35,702 nt of DNA from Oscillospiraceae bacterium (GTDB taxonomy: Bacteria > Bacillota > Clostridia > Oscillospirales > Ruminococcaceae). How positions within the stretch are numbered: position 1 is the stretch's first letter; every line of letters starts with the position of its first letter. The stretch is taken from the NCBI GenBank assembly GCA_022800935.1, contig JAAWRH010000035.1, positions 1-35,702 on the forward strand, in the 5' to 3' direction. Of the stretch, positions 1 through 6,408 are shown in pieces. A model generated the notes under the pieces. That model did no database searches, was not told where the DNA came from, and saw only the letters and a list, made by a program, of their open reading frames with translations. Position numbers and translations under genes: made by a program.

Positions 1-75
1 AATCATGGCTTTTATCTGCGAAGTTATTTGCTCATAGATTGGCTTGCTGGTATTGCTACTTATGATAATTTCCAC
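1..75 (-). CDS. GntR-family transcriptional regulator, N-terminus only (runs off window)
   Basis: Reading the minus strand from a GTG at 75, the 25 visible codons encode an N-terminus with the SKPIYEQITSQIKAMI pattern typical of the first helix of YtrA/YhcF-type GntR regulators. An AAAGGAGG ribosome site sits 6 bases before the GTG, and a perfect sigma-A promoter lies further upstream (119-147), which supports the start. The rest of the winged-helix domain and the short C-terminal dimerisation tail expected of this subfamily lie outside the window. Regulators of this class usually repress a downstream ABC transporter operon together with themselves; that role here is inferred from family only. 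It resembles the N-terminus of the complete GntR gene at 5962. Confidence 0.8.
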   Translation of the reverse strand, partial: MEIIISSNTSKPIYEQITSQIKAMI

Positions 76-100
76 TACGCCCCTCCTTTGTTTTATAGTG

Positions 101-147
101 TACTTATTGAACAAGTATATTATACACAAGTTGGGTGGCGTTGTCAA
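101..147 (-). promoter_or_regulatory. Sigma-A promoter with operator palindrome for the GntR gene
   Basis: On the minus strand TTGACA (147-142) and TATAAT (124-119) are separated by exactly 17 bases, a perfect match to the sigma-A consensus. Immediately downstream, 101-117 reads TACTTATTGAACAAGTA, a 17-bp near-perfect palindrome (one mismatched pair plus the centre) that would overlap the transcription start. Its position suggests an autorepressor operator for the GntR protein encoded at 1-75; that binding is inferred. Confidence 0.75.
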
Positions 148-195
148 CAAAAGTATGTCAATAAATGAGGATAAACTACTGGCAAGCGAAGGAAC

Positions 196-1071
196 CTATT
201 GCCGTGACTTCTGCGTGTCCCTCTGCGGTTCCCGCCCGGTAGGAATGTCCAGCAAATGCTCCACATTCGCCCGAACATTATGGAGCTCCTTCATATCAGC
301 CCTGGCCTGCTTGTAAGAAGAATAGGCTTTCCGTTTCTGTTCCAGGAGCCCGGCGTATTCTTCCCGTAAAGATTTGACGGAAGGCAGCTTTGTGATCCCC
401 AATCCGTCAAAGTGTCTCTTTGCCGCCTGGTGCAGCAGGATTTCCGTCTCATGCGCCGCACGGAATTTTTTGCTGTACCCGGCTTTCCGGTATTCCACAT
501 GGACCGCCCGCGTCTTGACATAATTGACGATCTGTTTCTGCAGTTCCCCGTTGGCGGCCATCTGGGATTCCAGTTCCTTGATCTGTACCGACAGCACATT
601 AAAACTGGCGGTAACGGCGTCTGATTTTTCCTGCAAGTCCTCATAGCTCATATCGCCATGCTCTTTGAGCCAGATCACTGCCTGGGAGAGCTGTTTTAAG
701 TTGAACACCTTCGCCCAGCGTTCATACCCCGGACCTTTGCCGGAGCGGATTGCTGCCTCAATATCCACCAGCAGCCCGACTTTGGAAACCGGCTTTTGTG
801 GGGAGGTACGGCGCGGCTTTGCCGTCCGCGTGCCGGCGATCCGTTCTTTGATGGCCTGCTCGGTATAGTCGCCTTTCAGCGTGTCACACCGGGTATATCT
901 ATCTTCCGGCGACAGGCGAAAGCGAAGGTGCTTTCGCTCCCGGTTGACTTCAATCCCAGCCGCCTCCAGCTTTTTCAAAAGTTCTTCAAAGTCCTTCGGC
1001 TTTTCTTCCAGGGCCGCGTCGATAGCCCATCGTAGCTGTTCCTGGTGGGAAGGCTGTTTCTGACTTCCCAT
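196..1071 (-). pseudogene. C-terminal remnant of an ICE/mobilizable-element relaxase
   Basis: The 291-residue reading frame matches only the C-terminal part of the relaxase/mobilization nuclease proteins found on clostridial integrative and conjugative elements: an early PSHQEQLRWAIDAAL segment, a GPGYERWAKVFNLKQ segment, and a long coiled coil ending in RADMKELHNVRANVEHLL. The N-terminal nuclease domain with its catalytic tyrosine and HxH metal site is absent. Upstream the frame stays open for 28 codons of unrelated sequence and meets a stop at 1156-1158, and no ribosome site precedes the ATG. No conjugation, integrase or mobC gene is visible beside it. I therefore read it as a scar of a lost mobile element rather than a working gene. 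A functional stand-alone coiled-coil protein is possible but unlikely. Confidence 0.75.
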
Positions 1072-1242
1072 GGCTGGCGTCCTCCCGACGCCTTTGCTCG
1101 CGCCTTGTCCGAGCTTCCCGTAGCCTAAGCGAGTAACAACGAGATATCGTGCGTTTCATTCCGTTTTTCCCACTTTTTTACTGTCCTTTAAACTGGGAAG
1201 GGCTCGAAAATCAGGCATCAGCAGTACCGTACACTGCCCCAG

Positions 1243-1362
1243 TCATTTCTTAGCTTTATTCACCAGTTTCCGCCGGGCCATGCCCTTGATCCAGCCGCAG
1301 AAGCCCGCAACGCCGCCGGCCACTGCAAAAATTAGTAGAATATCAAAGAAAGTTTTCATCAT
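1243..1362 (-). CDS. 39-aa single-span membrane peptide, function unknown
   Basis: A short frame starts with two ATGs (1362 and 1359) behind a GGGGAT ribosome site and ends at TGA 1243. It encodes a hydrophobic helix (residues about 5-24, including AVAGGVAGFCGW) followed by a strongly basic tail (RRKLVNKAKK). It begins 19 bases after the end of the ZIP transporter gene on the same strand, so it is probably the last cistron of the iron/metal operon. A positively charged C-terminal tail predicts an inside orientation. No family is recognised; it could be a small transporter-associated peptide, or a chance frame. Codon use is in keeping with its neighbours. Confidence 0.5.
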   Translation of the reverse strand: MMKTFFDILLIFAVAGGVAGFCGWIKGMARRKLVNKAKK

Positions 1363-1381
1363 ATATCCCCAAATTCTATAA

Positions 1382-2164
1382 TCATCCTAATGCCACATCC
1401 AGCGCCAGCATGATGGTAAACCCCGCCGCAAAGAACACCGTCCCCAGGTTGGAGTGTTCTCCGGCGGACGCCTCCGGGATCAGCTCCTCCACCACCACAT
1501 AGATCATGGCTCCCGCCGCGAAACTGAGCAGATAGGGGAGAGCAGGCAGAATTAGTCCTGCCATCAACATGGTCAGGATTGCTGCCAGAGGTTCCACAAT
1601 GCCGGAAAGGACGCCATATAGGAAAGCGCGTCCTTTTCCTGCTCCCTCCGCCCGGAGAGGCATGGAAATAATCGCGCCTTCCGGGAAATTCTGAATGGCG
1701 ATGCCCAGGGACAGGGCCAGCGTCCCGGCGGCAGTGATGCCGCTGTTTCCCGCCATCCAGCCCGCCAGCACCACGCCTACCGCCATCCCCTCCGGGATAT
1801 TGTGGAGGGTGACGGCCAGTACCAGCATGGTTGTCCGTTTCAGCCGGGTATGGGGGCCCTCCGGCTGGATGCTGTTCTGATGCAGGTGGGGGATTGTCCT
1901 GTCCAGCACCTGCAGGAACAGGATACCTAGCCAAAACCCAATAACCGCAGGGAGAAACGCCCATTGACCCATATTCTCAGCCTGTTCCATGGCGGGAACC
2001 AACAGGCTCCAGATAGACGCCGCCACCATGACCCCTGCCGCAAAGCCGGTCAGAATTCGCTGTACTTTTGTATGAAGCGTGCCGCGCATGAAAAAAACAC
2101 AGGAAGCACCCAAAGCTGTTCCCATAAGGGGGAGGAGGATTTCCTTTATAACTTCTACTGGCAT
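1382..2164 (-). CDS. ZIP-family divalent metal transporter (ZupT/GufA type)
   Basis: This 260-residue membrane protein carries the hallmark ZIP motifs HNIPEGMAVG (near residue 121) and NFPEGAII (near residue 159), which in the family line the metal path in TM4 and TM5, plus a VVEELIPEAS motif in a later helix. About eight hydrophobic segments are visible, with a histidine-containing stretch (PHLHQN) in the loop before TM4 that may bind metal. ZIP proteins move Zn(II), Fe(II) or Mn(II) into the cytoplasm. The ATG at 2164 is preceded by GGAGG at a 10-base spacing. It lies 81 bases after the DtxR/MntR-like regulator gene and in line with feoAAB, so iron or manganese is a reasonable substrate, though zinc cannot be excluded from sequence. 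Confidence 0.88.
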   Translation of the reverse strand: MPVEVIKEILLPLMGTALGASCVFFMRGTLHTKVQRILTGFAAGVMVAASIWSLLVPAMEQAENMGQWAFLPAVIGFWLGILFLQVLDRTIPHLHQNSIQPEGPHTRLKRTTMLVLAVTLHNIPEGMAVGVVLAGWMAGNSGITAAGTLALSLGIAIQNFPEGAIISMPLRAEGAGKGRAFLYGVLSGIVEPLAAILTMLMAGLILPALPYLLSFAAGAMIYVVVEELIPEASAGEHSNLGTVFFAAGFTIMLALDVALG

Positions 2165-2245
2165 AGCACCTTTGCCTCCAAATCAAACAGCGGCGCAGCG
2201 CTTCGAGCTGGGCCGTCTGCGGAATCATAAATTCACCTTAGATTA

Positions 2246-2611
2246 TCATTCCCGGCCTGCCAGCCGTTTACGACTGTGTTCCGGCAAATTCACAACCACA
2301 GTATGTACCAGGTCAGCCGTTTCCTCCACTGTCAGATCAAAGCCCATAGCCGGAAGCCGTTCCTGAATGATTTCGACACACCGGAGCAGATCCTTTGCCA
2401 GAAGAAACCCGGTATCCGTCAGATAGATTTTCCCGTACCGCTCCCGGACCAGTAAGTTCAGTTCTATTAAATTTGCCATCATTTTTGTCACAGAGGCTTT
2501 TGAGCAGTTCAAAGCCTTAGCGACAGCCTGTATCCCCACATCCGGCTTGCTCCTGCTCAATTCGTAAATTGCCAGAAGGTAGCGAAGATGGGCTTCCCGT
2601 AGTTCTGCCAT
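2246..2611 (-). CDS. DtxR/MntR-like metal-dependent regulator, short and divergent
   Basis: The protein (121 residues from ATG 2611, preceded by GGAAGGA at a 5-6 base spacing; a longer TTG/GTG-type upstream start has no such site) has the winged-helix fold of the DtxR/MntR family: AVAKALNCSKASVTKMMANLIELNLL-like recognition region (about residues 30-54), wing with KIYLTDTG, then a helical dimerisation segment. It lacks the C-terminal SH3-like domain and, by my manual alignment, most of the MntR metal ligands: the histidine of the dimerisation helix is replaced (C78/V79), and E102/H103 of MntR align to A99/D100. E96, E97, H103, E111 and H112 could offer alternative ligands. Located inside the feo operon, it is the best local candidate for the protein that binds the GTTAG-N6-CTAAC boxes; that is inference. 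Confidence 0.75.
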   Translation of the reverse strand: MAELREAHLRYLLAIYELSRSKPDVGIQAVAKALNCSKASVTKMMANLIELNLLVRERYGKIYLTDTGFLLAKDLLRCVEIIQERLPAMGFDLTVEETADLVHTVVVNLPEHSRKRLAGRE

Positions 2612-2694
2612 TTGAATCCTTCCCCCCAATAGGAAAAGACATGAGCAGATTTTGCTGCCCATGTCTCCTCTCCATGTCTTGCTGATCTGAAATT

Positions 2695-2835
2695 TTAGTG
2701 ACAGCCGCGGCAGTTCCCGCAGTCACCGTTGCAGCCTTTTCCGGATTTGCGGGATTTCCACAGGGATCGGACAGCCAATGCCACAACGGCAATCAGCACA
2801 GCAATTACAATGAAATTCCCCAATATAACTAGCAT
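2695..2835 (-). CDS. FeoB-associated Cys-rich membrane protein
   Basis: A 46-residue peptide too short for routine gene calls. It has one N-terminal transmembrane helix (about residues 2-22), a basic SLWKSRKSGKG linker and a cysteine-rich tail CNGDCGNCRGCH with four cysteines and a terminal histidine. This layout matches the FeoB-associated Cys-rich membrane proteins of Firmicutes, which occur directly downstream of feoB and are thought to assist Fe(II) transport or act as a FeoC-like partner. ATG 2835 follows AAAGGAG at 9 bases. The gene starts 25 bases after the feoB stop on the same strand. Confidence 0.9.
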   Translation of the reverse strand: MLVILGNFIVIAVLIAVVALAVRSLWKSRKSGKGCNGDCGNCRGCH

Positions 2836-2860
2836 GATCCGTCGCTCCTTTCCAAGCTGG

Positions 2861-5065
2861 TCACTTTGCAGCAGCGGCTACAGAGCTTAACTGATGGGTG
2901 TGATCTTCCCCCTGATAGCCCTTGCGGAACAGCAGGTACAGGATTCCCGCCAGCAGGGCCAGCGCCACGATGGTTCCAATTCCGAATACAGCCTCACCAG
3001 TGATCAGTCCGCCCAACTGGAAGACGATCAGGCTCATCACATAGGCAAAACCGCACATATACCCAATCGCTGCCGCTGTCCATTTGGCGTTGTTCATCTC
3101 CCGCTTGATGGCGCCCATGGCGGCGAAGCAGGGAGCACAGAGAAGGTTGAAAATCATGAAGGAGTATGCGGCCATAGCTCCGAAGTCCACACCAATGGCG
3201 GCGTAGATACCGCTGGCGTCCTCCATCAGGTCCGCATCCCCGGCGTATTGGTACAGCACGCCGAAGGTATTGACCACTTCTTCCTTGGCAATGAGACCTG
3301 TGACAGTGGCTACCGTGGCCTTCCAGGCCATGTCTCCCACCCAGCCGATGGGCGCGAAGATCCAGGCGATGGCGCTGCCAATGGCTGCCAGCAGGGAATT
3401 ATTGTTGTCCTCCACGGCCTGGAATACGCCGTTTTCAAAGCCGTAGCCCTGGAGGAACCAGAGGATGATGGAACTAAGCAGGATGATGGTCCCTGCCCGC
3501 TTGATGAAGGACCAGCCCCGCTCCCAGGTGGCCCGGAGTACATTTCCCATGGAAGGGGCGTGATAGGAGGGCAGTTCCATAACGAAAGGAGCGGGCTCCC
3601 CAGCAAAGGCTTTGAATTTCTTCAGCATGATACCAGAAATGACAACCGCAGCAATACCGATGAAGAAAGCGGAGGTGGCCACCCAGGGGGAATCGCCGAA
3701 CACCGCCCCGGCAAACAGACCGATGATGGGCATCTTAGCTCCGCAGGGGATGAAACCGGTGGTCATAATCGTCATCTTCCGGTCGCGGTCCTGCTCAATG
3801 GTTCGGGAGGCCATGATACCGGGCACACCGCAGCCGGTAGCCACCAGCATGGGGATGAAGCTCTTACCGGAGAGACCGAAACGGCGGAAGAGACGATCCA
3901 TGATGAAGGCAACACGGGCCATATAGCCCACATCCTCCAGAATGGCCAGCAGGAAGAACAGTACCAGCATCTGAGGCACAAAGCCCAGCACCGCTCCCAC
4001 ACCGGCCACGATGCCGTCCTGAATCAGCCCGTAGAGCCAACCGCCCTCGGCTACGTGGAGGACGCCCAGGATGGAGTCAAACAGGCCGGGGACTATCTCA
4101 CCAAAGAGGACATCGTTGGCCCAGTCGGTGCCCATAGTGCCGATGGAGATGCCCCAGCCGCCCATGGCAATCGCATAAATGCAGAACATGACTACAGCAA
4201 AGATTGGCAGTGCCAAAATCCGATTGGTGACAATCTGGTCAATCTTGTCGGAAACGGAAAGACTGTGCTTGGCCGCTTTTTTCTTTACCGCCTTGGCAAC
4301 CACGCCGTTAATGTAGGAGTACCGCTGGTTGGTGATGATGCTCTCAGCGTCATCGTCCAGCTCTTTCTCGCAGTCGGCAATATGTTCCTCCAGGTGCTCC
4401 CTCAGATCGGAAGAGAGATTCAGTTCCTCCAAAATTTTCTCGTCCCGTTCAAAAATCTTAATGGCATACCAGCGCAGGTAGCTGTCTGCCACCTTGCCCT
4501 GAATGGATTCCTCAATGTGGGCCAAAGCGTGTTCTACGCTGCCAGTGAACACATGAGGTAGCTCCCCTGCTTGATGGAGCCGGGCCAGTGACACAGCTTT
4601 TTCGGCGGCGGTCATACCGCCCTCGCCCTTGAGGGCACTCATCTCCACTACTTCGCAGCCAAGGGCAGCCCCCAGCTTGGCAAGGTCAATGGTATCGCCG
4701 TTTTTCCGGACAAGGTCAATCATGTTCACCGCTACTACCACAGGCAGGCCCAATTCAATGAGCTGGGTAGTGAGGTAAAGGTTTCGCTCAATGTTGGTGC
4801 CGTCCACGATGTTGAGGATGGCGTCCGGCTTCTCCTTTACCAGATAGCTCCGGGCCACTACCTCCTCCAATGTGTAGGGGGATAGGGAATAGATGCCGGG
4901 AAGGTCCTGAATGACCACATCTTTATGGCCTTTCAGTTTGCCCTCTTTCTTTTCCACCGTGACGCCGGGCCAGTTGCCTACATACTGGCTGGAGCCAGTC
5001 AGAGCATTAAACAGGGTGGTTTTTCCACAGTTGGGATTGCCCGCCAAGGCAATTTTCATATCCAT
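2861..5065 (-). CDS. feoB: Ferrous iron transporter FeoB
   Basis: The 734-residue protein has the full FeoB layout. The N-terminal G domain shows G1 GNPNCGKT (residues 9-16), G3 DLPG (54-57), G4 NMID (114-117) and a G5-like SALKGEG; the GDI-like helical region follows; then comes a large membrane domain with two conserved Gate motifs (CGVPGIMASRT and IPCGAKMPI) containing the cysteines proposed to line the Fe(II) path. It imports Fe(II) driven by NTP binding or hydrolysis. The ATG at 5065 is chosen because GAAGGGAG sits 8 bases upstream; an in-frame TTG six codons earlier falls at the edge of that ribosome site. Downstream of two feoA genes and upstream of the Cys-rich peptide, with its own iron-box-like sequence at 5086-5101. 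Confidence 0.97.
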   Translation of the reverse strand: MDMKIALAGNPNCGKTTLFNALTGSSQYVGNWPGVTVEKKEGKLKGHKDVVIQDLPGIYSLSPYTLEEVVARSYLVKEKPDAILNIVDGTNIERNLYLTTQLIELGLPVVVAVNMIDLVRKNGDTIDLAKLGAALGCEVVEMSALKGEGGMTAAEKAVSLARLHQAGELPHVFTGSVEHALAHIEESIQGKVADSYLRWYAIKIFERDEKILEELNLSSDLREHLEEHIADCEKELDDDAESIITNQRYSYINGVVAKAVKKKAAKHSLSVSDKIDQIVTNRILALPIFAVVMFCIYAIAMGGWGISIGTMGTDWANDVLFGEIVPGLFDSILGVLHVAEGGWLYGLIQDGIVAGVGAVLGFVPQMLVLFFLLAILEDVGYMARVAFIMDRLFRRFGLSGKSFIPMLVATGCGVPGIMASRTIEQDRDRKMTIMTTGFIPCGAKMPIIGLFAGAVFGDSPWVATSAFFIGIAAVVISGIMLKKFKAFAGEPAPFVMELPSYHAPSMGNVLRATWERGWSFIKRAGTIILLSSIILWFLQGYGFENGVFQAVEDNNNSLLAAIGSAIAWIFAPIGWVGDMAWKATVATVTGLIAKEEVVNTFGVLYQYAGDADLMEDASGIYAAIGVDFGAMAAYSFMIFNLLCAPCFAAMGAIKREMNNAKWTAAAIGYMCGFAYVMSLIVFQLGGLITGEAVFGIGTIVALALLAGILYLLFRKGYQGEDHTHQLSSVAAAAK

Positions 5066-5085
5066 GAGATTTTCTCCCTTCAAAT

Positions 5086-5101
5086 GTTAGTTGTGGCTAA
5101 C
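5086..5101 (-). promoter_or_regulatory. Iron-box-like palindrome upstream of feoB
   Basis: GTTAGTTGTGGCTAAC has 5-bp perfect arms GTTAG/CTAAC separated by 6 bases, the same architecture as the sites at 5623, 5712, 22532 and 22556. It lies between the second feoA and feoB, just before the feoB ribosome site, so it could tune feoB expression separately or block elongation. Resemblance to the TTAGG/CCTAA half-sites of DtxR/IdeR boxes is noted from general knowledge; binding is inferred. Confidence 0.55.
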
Positions 5102-5139
5102 TTTTGGTACAAATAACAGCGGCCTCCCGCCGCGCCGCT

Positions 5140-5361
5140 TTATTGAACTTCGATCATTTCCGCATCGCTTTTGCGGACGGAAAGTTCATATCCCCGGACA
5201 TTCAGCTCCATGGGATCGCCCAGTGGAGCCACCTTGCGCACATAGATTTCCACCCCCTTGGTAATGCCCATATCCATGATCCGGCGCTTTACCGGGCCCT
5301 CCCCATGGAGCCGTGCCACGGTAGCTGTTTCGCCTACCTTTACATTTTTCAGCGTTTTCAT
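5140..5361 (-). CDS. feoA: FeoA-family SH3-like protein (second copy)
   Basis: From ATG 5361 (GAGGAGGAG just upstream) this 73-residue protein has the FeoA beta-barrel signature: a G-E-T-A-T-V start, then RRIMDMGITKGVEIYV and APLGDPMELNVRGYELSVRKSDAEMIEV. FeoA is a small cytoplasmic SH3-like protein that interacts with FeoB and is required for Fe(II) uptake. A longer frame extends to 5427 but the extra 22 residues are not FeoA-like and the ribosome site fits the shorter start. It follows the first feoA by 25 bases and precedes feoB. Confidence 0.92.
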   Translation of the reverse strand: MKTLKNVKVGETATVARLHGEGPVKRRIMDMGITKGVEIYVRKVAPLGDPMELNVRGYELSVRKSDAEMIEVQ

Positions 5362-5386
5362 ACCATTCTCCTCCTCTAATATTTTC

Positions 5387-5599
5387 TTAAACCATAATAC
5401 GGTTTGCCATTGTTTTGTCCAGCGCAATGCGGCTGTCCTTCACCTGCACAATCAGGTTCCCCGCAATTTCGCTTACCACTGTCACATCGCTGTCCACTAC
5501 AAAGCCAAGCTCTGCCAGATGCTGTCGCACCTCATCCTTGCCGGAGATTTTGCGGATCATGACGGTTTCCCCCGCCTTTGCCATTGTCAGCGGCATCAT
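5387..5599 (-). CDS. feoA: FeoA-family SH3-like protein (first copy)
   Basis: The 70-residue product starts at a double ATG (5599/5596) behind AAGGAGG. It carries the FeoA pattern GETVMIRKISGKDEVRQHLAELGFVVDSDVTVVSEIAGNLIVQVKDSRIALDKTMANRIMV: the R-x-L-x-x-L-G-(F/I) helix turn and the terminal I-A-L-D-x-x-x-A-x-x-I strand. It is the promoter-proximal gene of the iron operon, directly downstream of the iron-box promoter region at 5623-5682. Two tandem feoA genes before feoB are common in clostridia; the two copies here are divergent and probably not interchangeable. Confidence 0.92.
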   Translation of the reverse strand: MMPLTMAKAGETVMIRKISGKDEVRQHLAELGFVVDSDVTVVSEIAGNLIVQVKDSRIALDKTMANRIMV

Positions 5600-5622
5600 C
5601 TCTTCGCCTCCTTCTCAACTTG

Positions 5623-5682
5623 GTTAGCATAATCTAACTCATAAGCCATCCTTAGTTTAACATCGCTAACTGATATTGTCAA
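5623..5682 (-). promoter_or_regulatory. feo operon promoter with iron-box palindrome
   Basis: On the minus strand TTGACA (5682-5677) and TAAACT (5659-5654) are 17 bases apart. Downstream of the -10, 5623-5638 reads GTTAGCATAATCTAAC, a GTTAG-N6-CTAAC palindrome in the untranslated leader about 24 bases before the first feoA start. A weaker related element (half-sites at 5652-5655 and 5666-5670) overlaps the -10. The arrangement predicts repression when a metal-loaded DtxR/MntR-like protein is bound. Confidence 0.75.
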
Positions 5683-5708
5683 GCCCCTTTGAAGAAAAAC
5701 TTTCTTTT

Positions 5709-5736
5709 TTGATTAGATTATGCTAACCTATATACA
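5709..5736 (+). promoter_or_regulatory. Divergent promoter with iron-box in its spacer
   Basis: TTGATT (5709-5714) and TATACA (5731-5736) are 16 bases apart on the plus strand, and 5712-5727 reads ATTAGATTATGCTAAC, one base from GTTAG-N6-CTAAC. A repressor on this box would sit between -35 and -10. No coding sequence follows before the terminator at 5782-5816. The match to sigma-A consensus is moderate. Confidence 0.45.
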
Positions 5737-5742
5737 AAAACT

Positions 5743-5816
5743 GAGGAGAGACATATAATTTCATAAATCCAACCGTTAAAGATAGACAGTCCGGATTGGC
5801 GGGCTGTCTATTTTTT
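5743..5816 (+). ncRNA. Candidate iron-regulated small RNA
   Basis: A stretch of about 74 bases lies between the divergent iron-box promoter (5709-5736) and a strong intrinsic terminator. It contains no ATG, and although GAGGAGAG looks like a ribosome site no usable start codon follows it. The only nearby genes are feoA (opposite strand) and the ytr-like operon, which has its own promoter further downstream at 5867. The simplest reading is a short non-coding transcript controlled by iron, analogous in logic to RyhB/FsrA, but no homology to a known RNA is claimed. The terminator may instead be a relic of a lost gene. Confidence 0.35.
5782..5816 (+). terminator. Intrinsic terminator
   Basis: ATAGACAGTCCG (5782-5793) pairs with CGGGCTGTCTAT (5800-5811) around a 6-base loop (12 bp, one G-U pair) and is followed by a T run 5811-5816. 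The T run is on the plus strand only, so it terminates plus-strand transcription although no plus-strand gene lies upstream. Confidence 0.8.
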
Positions 5817-5866
5817 GGAAAGTATCAGCATGGTTCTAAAATGACTGCTTTTTTTCAAAAAAGCAG

Positions 5867-5931
5867 TTGACAAACCCTTTGACATGATGTATTATTGTAT
5901 TAGACTCTTAGTACAACAGTACAATAATACA
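5867..5931 (+). promoter_or_regulatory. Promoter and 12-bp inverted-repeat operator of the GntR-ABC operon
   Basis: TTGACA (5867-5872) and TATTAT (5890-5895) are 17 bases apart. A perfect inverted repeat TGTATTATTGTA (5888-5899) / TACAATAATACA (5920-5931) spans the -10 and the start region with 20 bases between arms. The position fits autorepression by the GntR protein encoded at 5962. Just upstream, 5844-5854 and 5857-5867 form another perfect 11-bp inverted repeat abutting the -35. Confidence 0.75.
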
Positions 5932-5961
5932 AAATGGATAAAGGAGGAAACACAAAGAGAA

Positions 5962-6408
5962 ATGGGAACGGAATGGAAAATAACGAGTGACCGCCCCATC
6001 TACTTACAGCTCACGGAACAGATTGTGCAGCGGATCGTGTCGGGGCAGTACCCCACGGCATCCAGGCTGCCGTCGGTCCGGGAGCTGGCGGTAGAGGCGG
6101 GGGTCAACCCCAACACCATGCAGCGCGCCTTCGCCGAATTGGAACGGGAGGGCCTTGTGACAACCAACCGCACAGCGGGGCGGATTGTAACGGAGGATAA
6201 AGAGATGATTGAGAACATACGCGGCCAGCTGGCCGCCCAGAAGATTGAAGAGTTTTTAGAGGGTATGCAGCTGCTGGGCTTTACCGGGCCCCAGGCGGCA
6301 AAGCTGTTAACCCAGTACGCCCAGCTTCATCCCTCCCTGGAGGAAACGAAATCGGAGGAGCTCCCTGAGAACAAAACCTCTGCAGATAAAATGGAGGGTG
6401 CGCTATGA
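5962..6408 (+). CDS. GntR-family regulator, YtrA/YhcF subfamily
   Basis: The 148-residue protein begins DRPIYLQLTEQIVQRIVSGQY (helix 1 of the GntR winged helix), followed by LPSVRELAVEAGVNPNTMQRAFAELEREGLV (recognition helix) and a wing ending in GRIVTED by about residue 80; the remaining 70 residues are a short helical tail with no large ligand-binding domain, which is the YtrA/YhcF architecture. ATG 5962 is in frame with an AAGGAGG 14 bases upstream; the longer frame from 5884 would begin inside the promoter and operator. Its stop overlaps the ABC ATPase start by 4 bases. By family precedent it represses its own operon and responds to a cell-envelope or antimicrobial signal; the signal is unknown. 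Confidence 0.9.
   Translation: MGTEWKITSDRPIYLQLTEQIVQRIVSGQYPTASRLPSVRELAVEAGVNPNTMQRAFAELEREGLVTTNRTAGRIVTEDKEMIENIRGQLAAQKIEEFLEGMQLLGFTGPQAAKLLTQYAQLHPSLEETKSEELPENKTSADKMEGAL

Noticed and set aside
44-316. 90-codon plus-strand frame at the left edge
   Set aside because: It overlaps the promoter of the minus-strand GntR gene and the end of the relaxase remnant, and its hydrophobic start is a shadow.
2894-4561. 555-codon open frame on the plus strand
   Set aside because: It is entirely antisense to feoB, has low-complexity His/Gly/Asp composition typical of a shadow frame and no ribosome site.
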